Source: Ahaetulla prasina
Taxonomy: Eukaryota; Chordata; Lepidosauria; Squamata; Colubridae
Reading direction: 5' to 3'
Length of the DNA stretch: 64,000 nt
NCBI RefSeq assembly: GCF_028640845.1
Contig: NC_080546.1
Span: 69,469,205 to 69,533,204, forward strand
The notes beneath the pieces were generated by a model. The model did not search any database. It saw only the letters and a list, made by a program, of their open reading frames with translations, and was not told where the DNA came from. Positions 34,501 through 43,899 of this stretch are shown here, piece after piece. Position numbers and translations under genes: made by a program. Numbering within the stretch: position 1 is the stretch's first letter; every line of letters starts with the position of its first letter.

Positions 34501-37500
34501 GATCTTTGAAAAGCTCTATGATCAGAATTTAGCCTCTAAGAGTTTATGTATTTGAGTTTCAGAAATAGCACTTATATATATTAAATGCATTAAATGCATT
34601 TTAAATGTATTTTAAAAATTGCATTTGGCTATTTCTAAGAGGAGGAGAGGAGAACGTAGACTAGATTGGGCTCCATAGAGTACTTAAGCAAGTCACTGCT
34701 AGTTTGAAGGAAGCCTGGTAGTAAACAATATCCTGCTGGGTGTTTTGGGACCTGCTTTTTGGGAGCATGTATGAAATTGATGTATATATATGAAGTAACA
34801 AACCAGCACATTCAAACTTTGACAACTCTTAAAGGTAGTATAATTAAGTTCAAAACCTTCTGACAAATCCATTACAATTTGCCATTCCCCAATCTATTGC
34901 TTCCATGGATCTCAATAATCTCAACCAGACCACAATAATACCAGCTGATTGGGATTGATAGGCACCCAATCATTCTAATACATTGGGGTATCAAATTCAT
35001 TCAGGTAATCTAATCAACTCTCTTCCCATTGCAGGAATCCCATCATATCATGGACAAATGGGTATTCAAATCTTTCTTGAAAATGTGGAGTGATTTAATA
35101 ATTATAACTTTGTTCCACTGTTTAATAGCTCACACAATGATGAAATTTCTCCTTATTCCATGTTTGGATCTTTCCCTATTAAGCTTCCACTCATTGGTTC
35201 TTGCCTTATACCCTGTAACATCACTTCATGTATTGAAAGACTGTTATCTCATCTCCACTTAGCCTTTTAGGCTAAACCAATGTTTCCTCATCTCGACAAC
35301 TTTTAAATATGTAAACTTCAGCTACCAGAATTCCCCAGCTAGCCATGTCAAAGTTCACATATCTAGGAGTTGTTATGGTTGTGAAACACTGTGCTAATCA
35401 TACCAAATGTAACTACTCTACATAAGCAAGAGCTGTGGTGGCGCAGTGGTTAGAATGCAGTGTTACAGGCTAATTCTGCTGATTGCCAACTGATAGGAAT
35501 TTGACAGTTCAATTCTCACCAACTCAAGGTTGACTCAGCCTTCCATCCTTCTGAGGTTGGTAAAATGAGGACCCAGATTGGTAGGAGCAATATGCTGATT
35601 CTATAAAACTGCTTAGAAAGGGCTATAAAGCACTGTAAAGTGGTATATAAGTCTAAGTGCTATAACATTTTGCCACAATGGAGTTGCCCCTCTGGTTAGT
35701 TCCCCCAAATTCAACCATTACATTGGCCAGTGTTCTTTCCAGTTGATCAATGGAAAATGGTGAAAAATATCAGATAGCTTACATCCCTGACACCAACTTT
35801 GATTTTTCCTCTCCTTATGACTTTCTACCTTGGGCAAGGAAATAGCAAACGAATTATCGCAATTGACTAACCAGTGGAGTTTCAAAAATAATACATTCAT
35901 GAGAATATCTCTACCTGTTTGACATCAAAAATCAAACTGAGGCCTCTTCCAGAAAGGCTAACTCTTCTTCTTGTAGGAAGGTTAATATGATTAAAAGTAA
36001 AGCAGTTTCCATATTCAGTAAAGACATGCGCAAAGTCCTTCCATAAAGAAAAACAAACAAATGAAAAATGGAGTTAGTATTTTCTCACAGACATTTTAGA
36101 TGTCAGATTTTGCTATTACCTGTGGCATTTTAGTATCAGTGAATGAAGAGCTTTTTACTACACGGAGATTTGCAAGTATCTTTCTAATTTAAAAAAAACC
36201 CTAAAGACTGAATTTCAGCTCTGTCTAAAGTTCACTGTTGAAAGTAGGTAATCAAATCAATGCAGGTCTCATCATGCTTAAGCTTGCAATAAGGTCCCAT
36301 AGTGAAATAAATAGATTTTTAGGGAGTTTTCAGACACAGTGCTTTTATTTAGCATAAATAATACCAGTTATTAATGAAATACAATATGTTTGTGGGAACT
36401 GTTTGTTATGAGCTTTTAAATTTCAGTAATTATTACCTTTTGACCTTTTTTTATGAATAAATGAAATTAATTTTTGAATTAAAATTACAGCTTCACTCTG
36501 CAAATTAAAAACCTATGGAGTGATTCACTTATGTACTAATGTACATAAGGGTAATGTACATCGTTATATATTAGTGAAACATTGAGAAACTTTTTTCCAA
36601 TCTTTACATATATTAAGAGCCAGGTTGGTCTAGGGTTAAGACACCAGGCTAGGAAGTAGGAGACTGTGAGTTTAAGTCCCACCTTTGCCATGTAAGTCCT
36701 ATGGGTGACTTTGGACCAGTCGATCTCTTTCAGCCCAACCCACCTCACACAGTTGTTGCAAAATAGGAGGAGGATATGTTCACTGCCTTGAGTTATTTAT
36801 AAAAATAATAAAAGCAGGCTATAATAAAAAATATTAGCATTATTATCACATTGCATTTGCTTGGTGCATCACTAACTTTGCACATATAGCCCTTTGCTAA
36901 AAATCAAAATATGCATTCTGACAGCGAAATATGCATTCTCTCACCCTGGTAGAAAAACAGTCTTTCAGTCTTTTCATATTTTTTCTGACAATATTGCCTT
37001 TCAGATTGTTAGATAAAGGCTACATTTATTTCAGGATTTAGCTAATACATTTTTTAGAAAAACCATAATGTTACCTTTGGGTGGCATTTTTTCCCAAAAA
37101 ATTCACAACTCAGCAATGTGCTGCTGTTGAGATAGAAACCATTATCTCTTGTAAATTCTTTGATGCTGAAATTTTGATTCCCTTGAAAAAAATCTTGTAG
37201 TTCTTGACTAAACTTATCATCAATATTGAACATACGAAGAACTCCTGACACTATGCTCCATAAGAAGAAAACAATGCTCAGGTTAGCTACTGCTTGAGTT
37301 TGGAACCTATAAGTATAAATCAGAAATGCAAATATAAGTTCTGAATGCTTAAGTAGCCCAAGACTGTCTATATTTTTTCCCAAAGCAAAGATAAATTGTA
37401 CAGAGGTTATTTAATTTTACATTGGCTATAATATTGCAACTTTTAACTCATATAAATGCATACTATAAAATGCTAGAATTGTTAGCCTTGATGGTTGTCC

Positions 37501-38507
37501 AATTGTGATCTTCAGAGCTTAAAATCATAAAGGACTCAAGGAAGAAAATAGTGCATTACCTGTTCAGATTACAAAATGTTACAGCAGGAAATTCAATCTT
37601 CTCCACATACTGAACTACCACTGAGGTTGTGGTGGGCCAGCTGAAATAATTGATGAAACGACAATAAACCTGCCAGGCAACTAGGACAATGGAGCCCAAG
37701 ACTACTACCATCCATAAGACCTTGCGTGTCTTGCTCTTGGTATGAATAATATTGTGCACCCCATGGAAGGAAGTTGAAGTTGCAAACTCATCATCATATT
37801 TCTTCCTTTCTTCCAAAGATGGTAGAGTCTTTCTTGTAAAATAGAGCCTGGCCTTTTCCAGAATTCCTTAACATTTAACAAATAATGCAAAAGTCCATTC
37901 AGATTGAGTTCAGTTGAATAAAGGATACATTAACCCCCATCCTAATGAAAACATAGTATGGTCAATTTTCAGTTATTTTATATATTTATTCTTGGTGTCT
38001 ACATATTTGGCATGTGTTTCCTTAAAAAAAAGGAAGCAGAGATTAGAGAGAAAGAATCCACGCAAATGTTTTACCAAAAAAATCATGAAAAATTCTCTGA
38101 TGATAGTTTATACTAGTTTGTTAAAATATCAATGATAAAGGACAGCATTTTAATGCAAAAACATAAGAAGTATTCAGAGATATTTTCCTATGAATATAAT
38201 TGTTTTTCTATTATTTCACTTCCTGCTTAATCTCTACAAGCTGCAACCCAAGTCTGTGTCTGATGAATCAGATTTAAGTAACATTTTCTAAGTATATGAA
38301 AAATTGCAACTGCAGTTTACCTGTATATTGTATTCAAAAGAATTAACAATTCAATATATCCTCAACAAAAAAAGTGTTTACAATTTTCATTATGTCCATA
38401 AAAAATGAATAATGCTAAACACCCTAATATAACCAGCCAACTCAGTGTAATAATAATAACAGCGTACCTTTGCCATGAAAGTTCCTTAATTTTCTAAGCT
38501 TCTCCAT
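24275..38507 (-). CDS. ASIC5: ASIC5, acid-sensing (bile acid-sensitive) ion channel subunit, complete
   Basis: The gene encodes a plasma-membrane cation channel of the ENaC/degenerin family, known in mammals as BASIC. Ten coding exons (38468-38507, 37560-37866, 37075-37306, 35915-36037, 32400-32549, 31753-31900, 31174-31230, 29873-30041, 24936-25027, 24275-24465) join in phase to 502 residues; the human protein has about 505. Visible features are the His-Gly gating motif (TSFHG, 48-49) and TM1 (about 63-81). After them come the post-TM1 motif FPAVTFCNLN (106-115), a Cys-rich ectodomain (YPWGECNPN, YGCLQECKAH, CGCLPFMLPG, ECDLEKFYSC, CPVPCEETDYP) and the pre-TM2 segment with the GAS selectivity filter (451-453). 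TM2 and an ordinary cytosolic tail follow. The start gives the same number of residues before the first intron as in human. No stops or frameshifts: the gene looks functional. Confidence 0.96.
24936..25027 (-). CDS. ASIC5: ASIC5 coding exon 9
   Basis: Residues 409-439 plus one base, NLVYIDIKYHNLNYKMTQQQ followed by KALSVSELL. This is the palm strand and the approach to TM2. Acceptor CCCTTAG, donor GTAAGT. Confidence 0.94.
25500..25690 (-). mobile_element. L2 LINE 3' end fragment
   Basis: An (AAAT)n tail at 25503-25537 is followed by TACCGCCCTTCTCCCGAAGG and CAGGGCGGTTCACAGCC, the L2 3' UTR. It is in ASIC5 intron 9/8, in the gene's orientation, and non-coding. Confidence 0.88.
25733..25775. 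repeat. (GGGA)n microsatellite
   Basis: A purine-only GAGGGAGGGAGG tract continuing less regularly to about 25805. Confidence 0.9.
26080..26102. repeat. (GT)n microsatellite
   Basis: About eleven uninterrupted GT units. Confidence 0.9.
26231..26484. mobile_element. Tc1/mariner-type MITE
   Basis: The left end TACAGTGGTACCTGGGTACTC and the inverted right end TACAGTGATATCTTGGTACTC match at most positions and are bounded by TA. The motif GAGTACCAA recurs inside. It is non-coding, about 254 bp, in an ASIC5 intron. Confidence 0.85.
26540..27450 (-). mobile_element. Old L2-like LINE fragment, split by a SINE
   Basis: Phrases such as CTACATTCCAGATCAGTTGC, GATGCTCTTCAAGGACATCC and AATGCAGAGCACTTTGTAA are the decayed counterparts of the young L2 (GCATTCTGGACCAACTGGAG, CTCCTCAAGGGGA, AGAGCATTGCAGTAATCC). 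The minus-strand reading is therefore L2. It is interrupted at 27000-27226. Confidence 0.65.
27000..27226 (-). mobile_element. tRNA-derived SINE in old L2
   Basis: On the minus strand the head GTGGCTTGCATGGTTAGG (A-box-like) is followed by GTTCAAGACCT (B-box-like). The flanks carry identical 12-bp copies of AGCACTTTGTAA (26988-26999 and 27227-27238), a clear LINE-type target duplication. The 3' tail lies at the low-coordinate end. Confidence 0.8.
27807..28612 (-). mobile_element. CR1/Rex1-like LINE, 3' part
   Basis: From the (AAAT)n tail it extends into ORF2. The minus-strand frames at 28219-28464 and 27923-28210 (SFFSKNTTLLTRAYKTFARP, NTIERVKKYFTRRILHSS, NAWNRLPDSVVSS) closely match the plus-strand copy at 61525-62073. 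It is 5' truncated at about 28612 next to a T-run. Several stops and shifts are present. Confidence 0.88.
29318..29451. mobile_element. Short hAT-type MITE, 134 bp
   Basis: The ends CAGGGGTGTCAAACCC and inverted CAGGGGTGTCAAACTC are near identical. The 8-bp flanks ATCAAGAG and ATCTAGAG differ at one base. It is in ASIC5 intron 8. Confidence 0.9.
29873..30041 (-). CDS. ASIC5: ASIC5 coding exon 8
   Basis: Residues 353-408 plus two bases. It carries LCTVGTHNSTCPVPCEETDYP, the conserved disulphide segment leading to the wrist. Acceptor CATTTTAG, donor GTATTT. Confidence 0.96.
30222..30720 (-). mobile_element. CR1 LINE 3' region
   Basis: The minus-strand frame 30330-30551 contains a YEEKLQDLRLASLEKRRSRG-type CR1 ORF2 terminus followed by GDIIAVFQYLRSCHKEEG. 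The plus strand carries the classic CR1 wording GATGCAGTATTCCAGGTGTG. It is 5' truncated, in ASIC5 intron 7. Confidence 0.8.
31174..31230 (-). CDS. ASIC5: ASIC5 coding exon 7
   Basis: A 57-nt exon, residues 334-352 (GNGTECDLEKFYSCVSPTL) plus one base. It was located by splice phase between two clear exons. The donor GTAAGT makes the next residue Tyr353, where human has Asp. Confidence 0.9.
31753..31900 (-). CDS. ASIC5: ASIC5 coding exon 6
   Basis: Residues 285-333 plus one base. It includes YPWGECNPN and the Cys-rich GCLQECKAHLIQKHCGCLPF, part of the disulphide-bonded thumb. Confidence 0.95.
32400..32549 (-). CDS. ASIC5: ASIC5 coding exon 5
   Basis: Fifty codons in phase 0, residues 235-284, with LGFVDAGITFAIHSP and GVFTPVGMHAH. 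I end it after QQVK at the consensus donor GTAAGT. An upstream GTAAAA would drop two codons conserved in human. Confidence 0.94.
33115..34110 (-). mobile_element. L2 LINE 3' third
   Basis: The tail (AAAT)n at 33121-33150 and the ACCGCCCTTCTCCCGAAGGA 3' UTR are followed by minus-strand coding 33336-34091, split by one stop near 33537. The coding part runs from MGRNRLRLNPTKTEWLW to RTFRCELKTLLFR. It is truncated at about 34110, before the YADD block, and lies in ASIC5 intron 4, sense to the gene. Confidence 0.92.
34990..35290 (-). mobile_element. Probable old CR1 fragment
   Basis: The plus-strand wording (CATGTTTGGATCTTTCC, TTAAGCTTCCACTCATTGG, TTGCCTTATACCCTG) loosely parallels the CR1 copy at 30222-30720. 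The divergence is high, so this is tentative. Confidence 0.4.
35430..35664 (+). mobile_element. Sauria-type tRNA SINE
   Basis: The head GAGCTGTGGTGGCGCAGTGG includes an A box and CAGTTCAATTCTCACC a B box. The body CTCAGCCTTCCATCC...GGTAAAATGAGGACCCAGATT follows. The 3' end AAGCACTGTAAAGTGGTATA then TAAGTCTAAGTGCTAT is the squamate Sauria SINE tail. It is in ASIC5 intron 4. Confidence 0.88.
35915..36037 (-). CDS. ASIC5: ASIC5 coding exon 4
   Basis: Forty-one codons in phase 0, residues 194-234, opening DFAHVFTEYGNCFTFNH, the ENaC/ASIC signature with its conserved GNCFTFN. Acceptor TATGGAAG, donor GTAGAG. Confidence 0.95.
36615..36838 (+). mobile_element. tRNA-derived SINE
   Basis: The head GAGCCAGGTTGGTCTAGGGTTAAG contains an A box, GTGAGTTTAAGTCCCACC a B box. 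The body CAGTCGATCTCTTTCAGCCCAACCCACCTCACA ends in an ATAATAAAA-rich tail. It is a different family from the Sauria-type copy, in ASIC5 intron 3. Confidence 0.78.
37075..37306 (-). CDS. ASIC5: ASIC5 coding exon 3
   Basis: Residues 116-193 of the extracellular finger/palm region. It contains N-glycosylation sequons (for example NFS and NSS) and the Cys pair in SCEFFGKKCHPK. It ends in phase 0 at GTAACA. Confidence 0.95.
37560..37866 (-). CDS. ASIC5: ASIC5 coding exon 2 (TM1)
   Basis: Residues 14-115 plus two bases of Arg116. It holds the HG gating motif, a basic TKSKTRK stretch just before TM1, TM1 itself (VLWMVVVLGSIVLVAWQVY) and FPAVTFCNLN. Acceptor ...GTTAAG and donor GTAATG. Confidence 0.96.
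38468..38507 (-). CDS. ASIC5: ASIC5 coding exon 1
   Basis: Encodes MEKLRKLRNFHGK plus the first base of a Gly codon, then donor GTACGC. Thirteen codons plus one base matches the human exon exactly in length, although the sequence is diverged. This N-terminus is cytosolic. Confidence 0.85.
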
Positions 38508-38541
38508 TAGACAAATATTAGAAGATTCATCTCTAATACAT
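38507..38541 (-). promoter_or_regulatory. Two short upstream ORFs before the ASIC5 start
   Basis: On the minus strand, ATG at 38530 opens a seven-codon frame that stops at TAA 38509-38507. Its last base is the A of the ASIC5 ATG (TAATGG). A second ATG at 38541 is followed by one codon and TAG. This assumes the leader is continuous here. If transcribed so, ASIC5 translation would depend on reinitiation or leaky scanning. Confidence 0.4.
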
Positions 38542-38544
38542 GGG

Positions 38545-41185
38545 GAGTTAATTGCTTTTATAACATCAGAAAATGGGTGGAGATTCTATTAAATACACAA
38601 CAACGTGCAATTTGCCTGTCTCTGTTGCTACTCTCTCTGTCACACACACAGATATACACAAACAAGAAGACTAAATGCATGCATTTAAGCATACAAAATA
38701 TAATTAAAAAGATAAGTGACACTTTTTTAAAACTGTAAATAGTATCATTAATGAATTAAATGCTAATTACTAGAATATCAAACAAAAGGGCAATGACAGA
38801 TTTTGAATAAAAGTCAGTAGTTATGATCAAGCAACGGGCTTTACTTTTTCACTTTTTTTTCCTTTTGAAGCTTTTTAATGCAGATGAATTTGGTGATTTC
38901 AGTTCATTAGCTGACAGCCTTTCCTGTGAAAGCAGAATGCTCAGCTGTTGCAATTAATATCCAGATTAGCAATTTGATTCACACACATGATTCTTCACAA
39001 GGGACCCATGTCACAGTTCTATTGAAGAATCAGTAGAGTTTGGTGTTTTGAAGTAATTTCCATGTATTCTGATGAAGCTCAGAATCTACTCATAAACACG
39101 TGTAGTAGTAATACAGTGTGTAAAATCCAGTTGGGAGAAAACACATAGCAAATCTGAATAGAGTTAATGATATTCTTCATAAACAGGGCTGTTTGTTATG
39201 CAAGAGAAAGCCTGCCAGTATGCAGTGATTTCTCTTCTTAATTTACAAAATAAACATGGGAAGATGAGAGGAGCATTGCATTCCAAAATTATGAATATTC
39301 TTAATATCTGTGATTGATTAATGTTCATGCTGGAAATTACAACTTAATTAATGAATGTTATATATTAACATTACTATTTACTAATAAACCCAGTTGTAAA
39401 TAATAAGTAAATCCTTTTGATTTACTCATGAAATTTCACAAAGCTCAAACAATTGAAATTGAAAATTCATGAGCATGAATAACACTAGAGGGAGCTCAGT
39501 AACTACCCATTGGAATTTCACATGTCTAGCTTCATTCTGGGACACTCAAACTGAGATGGTGATAATTTACATAATTCAGTGGAGTAGTCATTATTTGCAT
39601 TAAATGTATCTTTGTACTGGTGATGGGTAAACCCCCTTTCAAAATAACAGAGGAAAGAAGTGGGTTTGGTAGCTGGAGAACATGGTACTTGCTCACTTGA
39701 TTGACTTACTATCTGTGATCTTCCCTGAATAGCTTAACTATGTTCATATCTTAACTACTTTTAACTGACCTAGAGATTAAAGATTAAAGAGATTAAAACT
39801 AGAGTCATTAAATTAGCCTTTGTCAAGATGACACATACCCATGTATGATTCCATTCTATTTCATTTAATTCAATTAATTAATATTGAAATTAATTAAATT
39901 ATCTGTCTAATTTAGCTTAATTACTTAACTTTGATCATTGTGGATGGTTTATATGTATATATTTGTTAATGTCATTAGCTATTTGCAGTTATGAAATATA
40001 GCAGTATGCAAAAAAGATAAATAAATAATTTCTCAACAAATAATTTAAAAATCAAATATCATCTAATCAAAAATCAAAAATCAGAACTGGCTATTGTATG
40101 TCTTCTTCTTTGGGCAATGCCTTCTGCATCAAATTTCCATGGTTTTAATGTAGATTATGTGACTATTTCATGTATTTTGACTGGAGAAAAAAAGGCAGAA
40201 GAGATAGCATGGGAATTATTGTAAATAATGTCATAGTGAACAGGCATTGTTGTAAGAAGGCATAAAAAAGGTGTGAATTGACTATTTTTTTTAAAAAAAA
40301 TCCATATGTAGTTTTTGCTCAGAGACTCAGGATTTCTAAAAATACATGCTTGCAACTTCTATTTTTCAATTTCTTAACTAAAAATTGTACGCACTCACCT
40401 ATTCATACAACCAAGCATGCCTAAACAATTTTAAGTCTTACTAGACAAGATATGTTGCGTTTCAGAAGAAATACTCAGTGGCCATAGCAGCATAAATTGT
40501 GGCTCCAAAGAACTACAGTTTTCTCATGATGATTTTCCACTAGAGTGCCATTGCTAGTTCACATGGAAACCATAAGCTGTTTTGGGAATGAACTTTTGTT
40601 TTGAGAATTATCTTCTTACGCTGTTCTAAAAGTCTTCATTCTGCTACTTTTCCAGATGTTGCATAAATTGAAATCTTCCTGAACAAAACTTTTTGTCTCT
40701 ATGGCCTTTAAGTGAATCCTATGCATTCCATTCTTTAAACATGTACTTTCACATAAACACATAGTACAAAACTACACAATATTATTACACTATGGCATAA
40801 TTTAATGATTGGTGTTACAGCTAATAATAATATACTAGTATTGACACACTAATACAAGCTATGCATGGTTAATTGTTATTTGTTTAAAAATAGTTTAACC
40901 TTAATCTAGCAGCAAGCAATATTTCTATAGCTAGGAATTGTATTTTCAATTTCAAATTCATTTAGTCTCTGAAGATAGCTGGGTTTCTGGCTAGTGATAT
41001 AACACTATCAGAAAGAATGGGATTTTAGTTTATAAGATACAAAACATTTTGTGACCTGCTGGCTAAAAAAAATATACAACATAATCTAATATACTTTGAG
41101 GAGGTATCCAAAAGAGGGAATGAGAGCACTTGCAGAAACATGTGTCAAAATGACTTAATCTATGTTGCACCAATACAGTGCAAAT
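38545..41185. other. Intergenic DNA upstream of ASIC5
   Basis: AT-rich with no frame over 70 codons and no recognised repeat. The first few hundred bases may contain the ASIC5 promoter and leader, but no TATA box or CpG island stands out. Confidence 0.45.
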
Positions 41186-41189
41186 TCTA

Positions 41190-41480
41190 TTCCTTTTCAA
41201 CCTGAGGGCATGTCCTGCCCCATATAAAAGGGATGTTAGATTTTGTTCCATGATAGTGGAATGGTGGCCATTTTCCCCTTGACTCCCTACAATGGAATGG
41301 GTTGTTTAGACATGAACCCTTGGTCACACCTCCTTCACGTCCAGCTACCCACCTCAGCCCATTCACAGCCAACTTTCCTCCTCCATTGGCCCTCCTCCTG
41401 TCATTCTCCATGGCCAATGGGCCCCTAGCCCTCCGCCCCTTTCCCTTTGTCCTGACCCCTTTGTTCAGACAATGGTGGAC
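41190..41480 (-). repeat. Possible 3' LTR remnant of Gypsy copy 2
   Basis: The minus strand begins TAAGTCCACCATTGTCTGAAC, which resembles the start of the copy 1 LTR (TAAGGTCCACCATTGTGTCC). GC content is high relative to the flanks. It differs from the 5' LTR of copy 2, so it may come from a related element. Confidence 0.4.
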
Positions 41481-41585
41481 TTAAGTCTTTGGTTGCATGG
41501 GACAAATAGCCGCCAGCCAATCGGGTGGCAGGCAGAAGCAATAGTGCTGCAGTGTGGAATTGGTGATCGCAGGAGCTGTGGGAGT

Positions 41586-42170
41586 TCAGCATGCGATGCA
41601 AAATTTTTGCTCCTCCGCAAGTTTTTTTTTAAAGCTTTTTGGATTTTTATTTTTAGAATATACATCAACATAAATATATGAATAGTGTGGCATCTGAATA
41701 TCATTCATTTTGGGACAAATATCAATAATAATATTAATGGTGTTTGCCATAAGGTTCTTTTCTCCAGGGAGGTAGCGCAGAGTGAAATTAAAGTGTTGTG
41801 CCCACCGGACTTGTTTGGGTGACAACTTCCGAAGGGTTTTTAGGGCTTCTAAATTCTTACGGTCTGTCCACACCTCAAACGGGTGTTTCACCCCTCCAAG
41901 GAAATGCCTCCAGGTTCACAAGGCCCAATGGACAGCAAAATCCTCCTTCTCCCAAATTGCCCATCTCTGTTCAGACTTGGACAATTTGCGGGAGGTATAG
42001 GCATAAGGTTGTAAGGACCCATCAGCACTGGGTTGAACTAGTACCGCCTCGACAGCCACATCATTTGCATCGGCCTGGATGATGAAAGGGGCTTCCATGT
42101 CGGGGTGTTTTAGGACAGGCTCAGCTGCAAACAACCACTTCAGTTTCTCAAAAGCAACCTGACATTCCAT
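41586..42170 (-). pseudogene. Gypsy copy 2 RNase H
   Basis: Two minus-strand frames: 41916-42170 (PFIIQADANDVAVEAVLVQ, YAYTSRKLSKSEQRW) and 41586-41891 (HPFEVWTDRKNLEALKTL, FTLRYLPGEKNLMAN). The motif order is the standard Gypsy RNase H, which degrades the RNA strand during reverse transcription. A frame break separates the halves, and the first catalytic Asp is retained (QADAN). Confidence 0.85.
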
Positions 42171-42173
42171 GGT

Positions 42174-43282
42174 TCACTTGAGCGGCCTACTAGGTTTTGG
42201 CTTGGCCTCCCCCTTTGTTTTCAAAAGGTTGTTAATGTTTAATGCCATTTGTGCAAACGAGGCAATAAACTGTCGATAAAAGTTCTCAAACTCCAAGAAA
42301 CTCTGTAGCTGCTTGCGGGTGCATGGGGATGCCCACTCCAGGATCGCCTGGACTTTTTCCAGATCCATTTCTATCCCCTCATTTGATATGCAGTAGCCCA
42401 CATAGTCAATCTTACTTTGATGGAACTCACATTTTGACAATTTAGCATACAATTCGGCCACTCGAGTTTTTTCAGAACTGACTGCACCAGTTTCACCTGT
42501 TCGTCCATGGTTTTTTGTTTAAATAAGAATGTCATCTAACTAGACCAGGACCCTTTTGTAGAGATGCTCATGTAATACCTCATTAATCAGTTGCATGAAC
42601 ACTGCAGGGGCCTCTTGCAGCCCAAAGGGAAGCACTCTAACCTGGAAGCAATCCAGGGGGCAATTGAAGGCAGTTTTTCATTTGTCCCCTTCCTTAATTT
42701 GAACTCTGTAGTAAGCCTCTCTCAAATCCAGTTTAGTGAAAATCTTCCCCTTAGCCAGGTAAGCTAACATGTCTTTCATAAGGGGCAGTGGATAAACATT
42801 TTCTACGCAAATGGCGTTCAGATTCTGGTAACCCACACACAAGTGAAGAGAGTCATCTTTTTTCTCCCGAAACAAAACTGGGGTGGCCACTTGTGGCCTT
42901 GCTGATTGGATGAAGGCCCTTTTTAAATTGTTATCAATAATGTTCCACAGCTGTTCCAGCTCACGAGGGATCATGGAGTAGATCTTTGGTTTGGGGAGCT
43001 TCACCCCTGGGATGATCTCTGTGCCATAGTCAGTGGGTCAATGGGTGGGAGCACATCTGACGCCTTCTCGCTGAAAACCTCCCTGAAGTTCCAATATTCC
43101 TTAGGGATTTTTTCCTCACAAGCAATGCATTCGCTCACCACCGCTGCCAACTCCTTTGCAGCTTTGGCCATGCAAAAAGGTTTGCCCCCTTCTTTCCCGG
43201 CTGGGTGGAACAGATGCGTAACCATCCCTTCCTCAAAGTCACCTGGGGGGTTCCATTTCTGTAGCCAAGGCAGTCCAAGCAA
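42174..43282 (-). pseudogene. Gypsy copy 2 reverse transcriptase
   Basis: Minus-strand pieces are the linker NFREVFSEKASDVLPPIDPL, the fingers VATPVLFREKKDDSLHLCVG, the palm GKIFTKLDLREAYYRVQI (first catalytic Asp present) and the thumb (LYAKLSKCEFHQSKIDYVGY). The catalytic YLDD is read as stop-LDD: TAG at 42542-42540. Several frameshifts occur too. It cannot be translated intact. Confidence 0.88.
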
Positions 43283-43359
43283 GAGGGGTCATTCCATACC
43301 AGGGGCTATGATAAAACTCAAAATCTCTCAGTGGTCCCCCTATCCACATCTCAACAGGT

Positions 43360-43899
43360 TCAGTCACAAAGTGGGCACCCCCCCATTACTGACCCATCCA
43401 ACTGGCAGAATGTGATGAGTACTTTCATTGTTTTTAGTCTCAGTCCCATTTTGTCCACCACTTCTGGGCTGATGACACACCTAGTACATCCAGAGTCTAA
43501 GAGGGCTAGTATCTTCACCTGGGCACCAGATGATGGCACCTTTAATTCTACTAGGATGATCATGGGGGGCCCATGCTGACTTACCAGGGATTCATCGTCG
43601 GTGTCAGTTTTGCTGTCTTCTGCAGTGGTCAGAGCTCCCAACTCCTCCAGGCCTGGGGGAGCAAACTCAATTACTTCCACCCCTTTCAGGGCCATCTTAT
43701 GAGTTTTTGCTGGAGGCTTGTCAGCTTTCTTCCCACCAGCAGGGGTTGGCTTGGAGCCCAGTTTGGAGAAACAATCAGCAGCCCAGTGCCTCTCCTTCCC
43801 ACACCAGAAGCATGCTGTGGATTTAGGCTTCGAGGCTGACCCCCCCCCTTGGACAGTCTGAGGCTTTCTTTCTGTGGAGCGAGGAAAGGCTTGTTCCAA
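43360..43899 (-). pseudogene. Gypsy copy 2 nucleocapsid knuckle and protease
   Basis: A 179-codon minus-strand frame holds a CCHC zinc knuckle (CFWCGKERHWAADC, all four ligands present). It then carries the protease active site LALLDSGCTRCVISPEVV with its DSG triad. This is the junction of gag and pol in the element. Confidence 0.88.

Noticed and set aside
35430..35664. Possible tRNA gene (A and B box present)
   Set aside because: The acceptor stem and cloverleaf are not maintained and the head is followed by a SINE body and tail.
41187..41484. Overlapping 60-76 codon frames as a small gene
   Set aside because: GC-rich block next to Gypsy copy 2 with LTR-like wording; frames occur on both strands and have no family resemblance.
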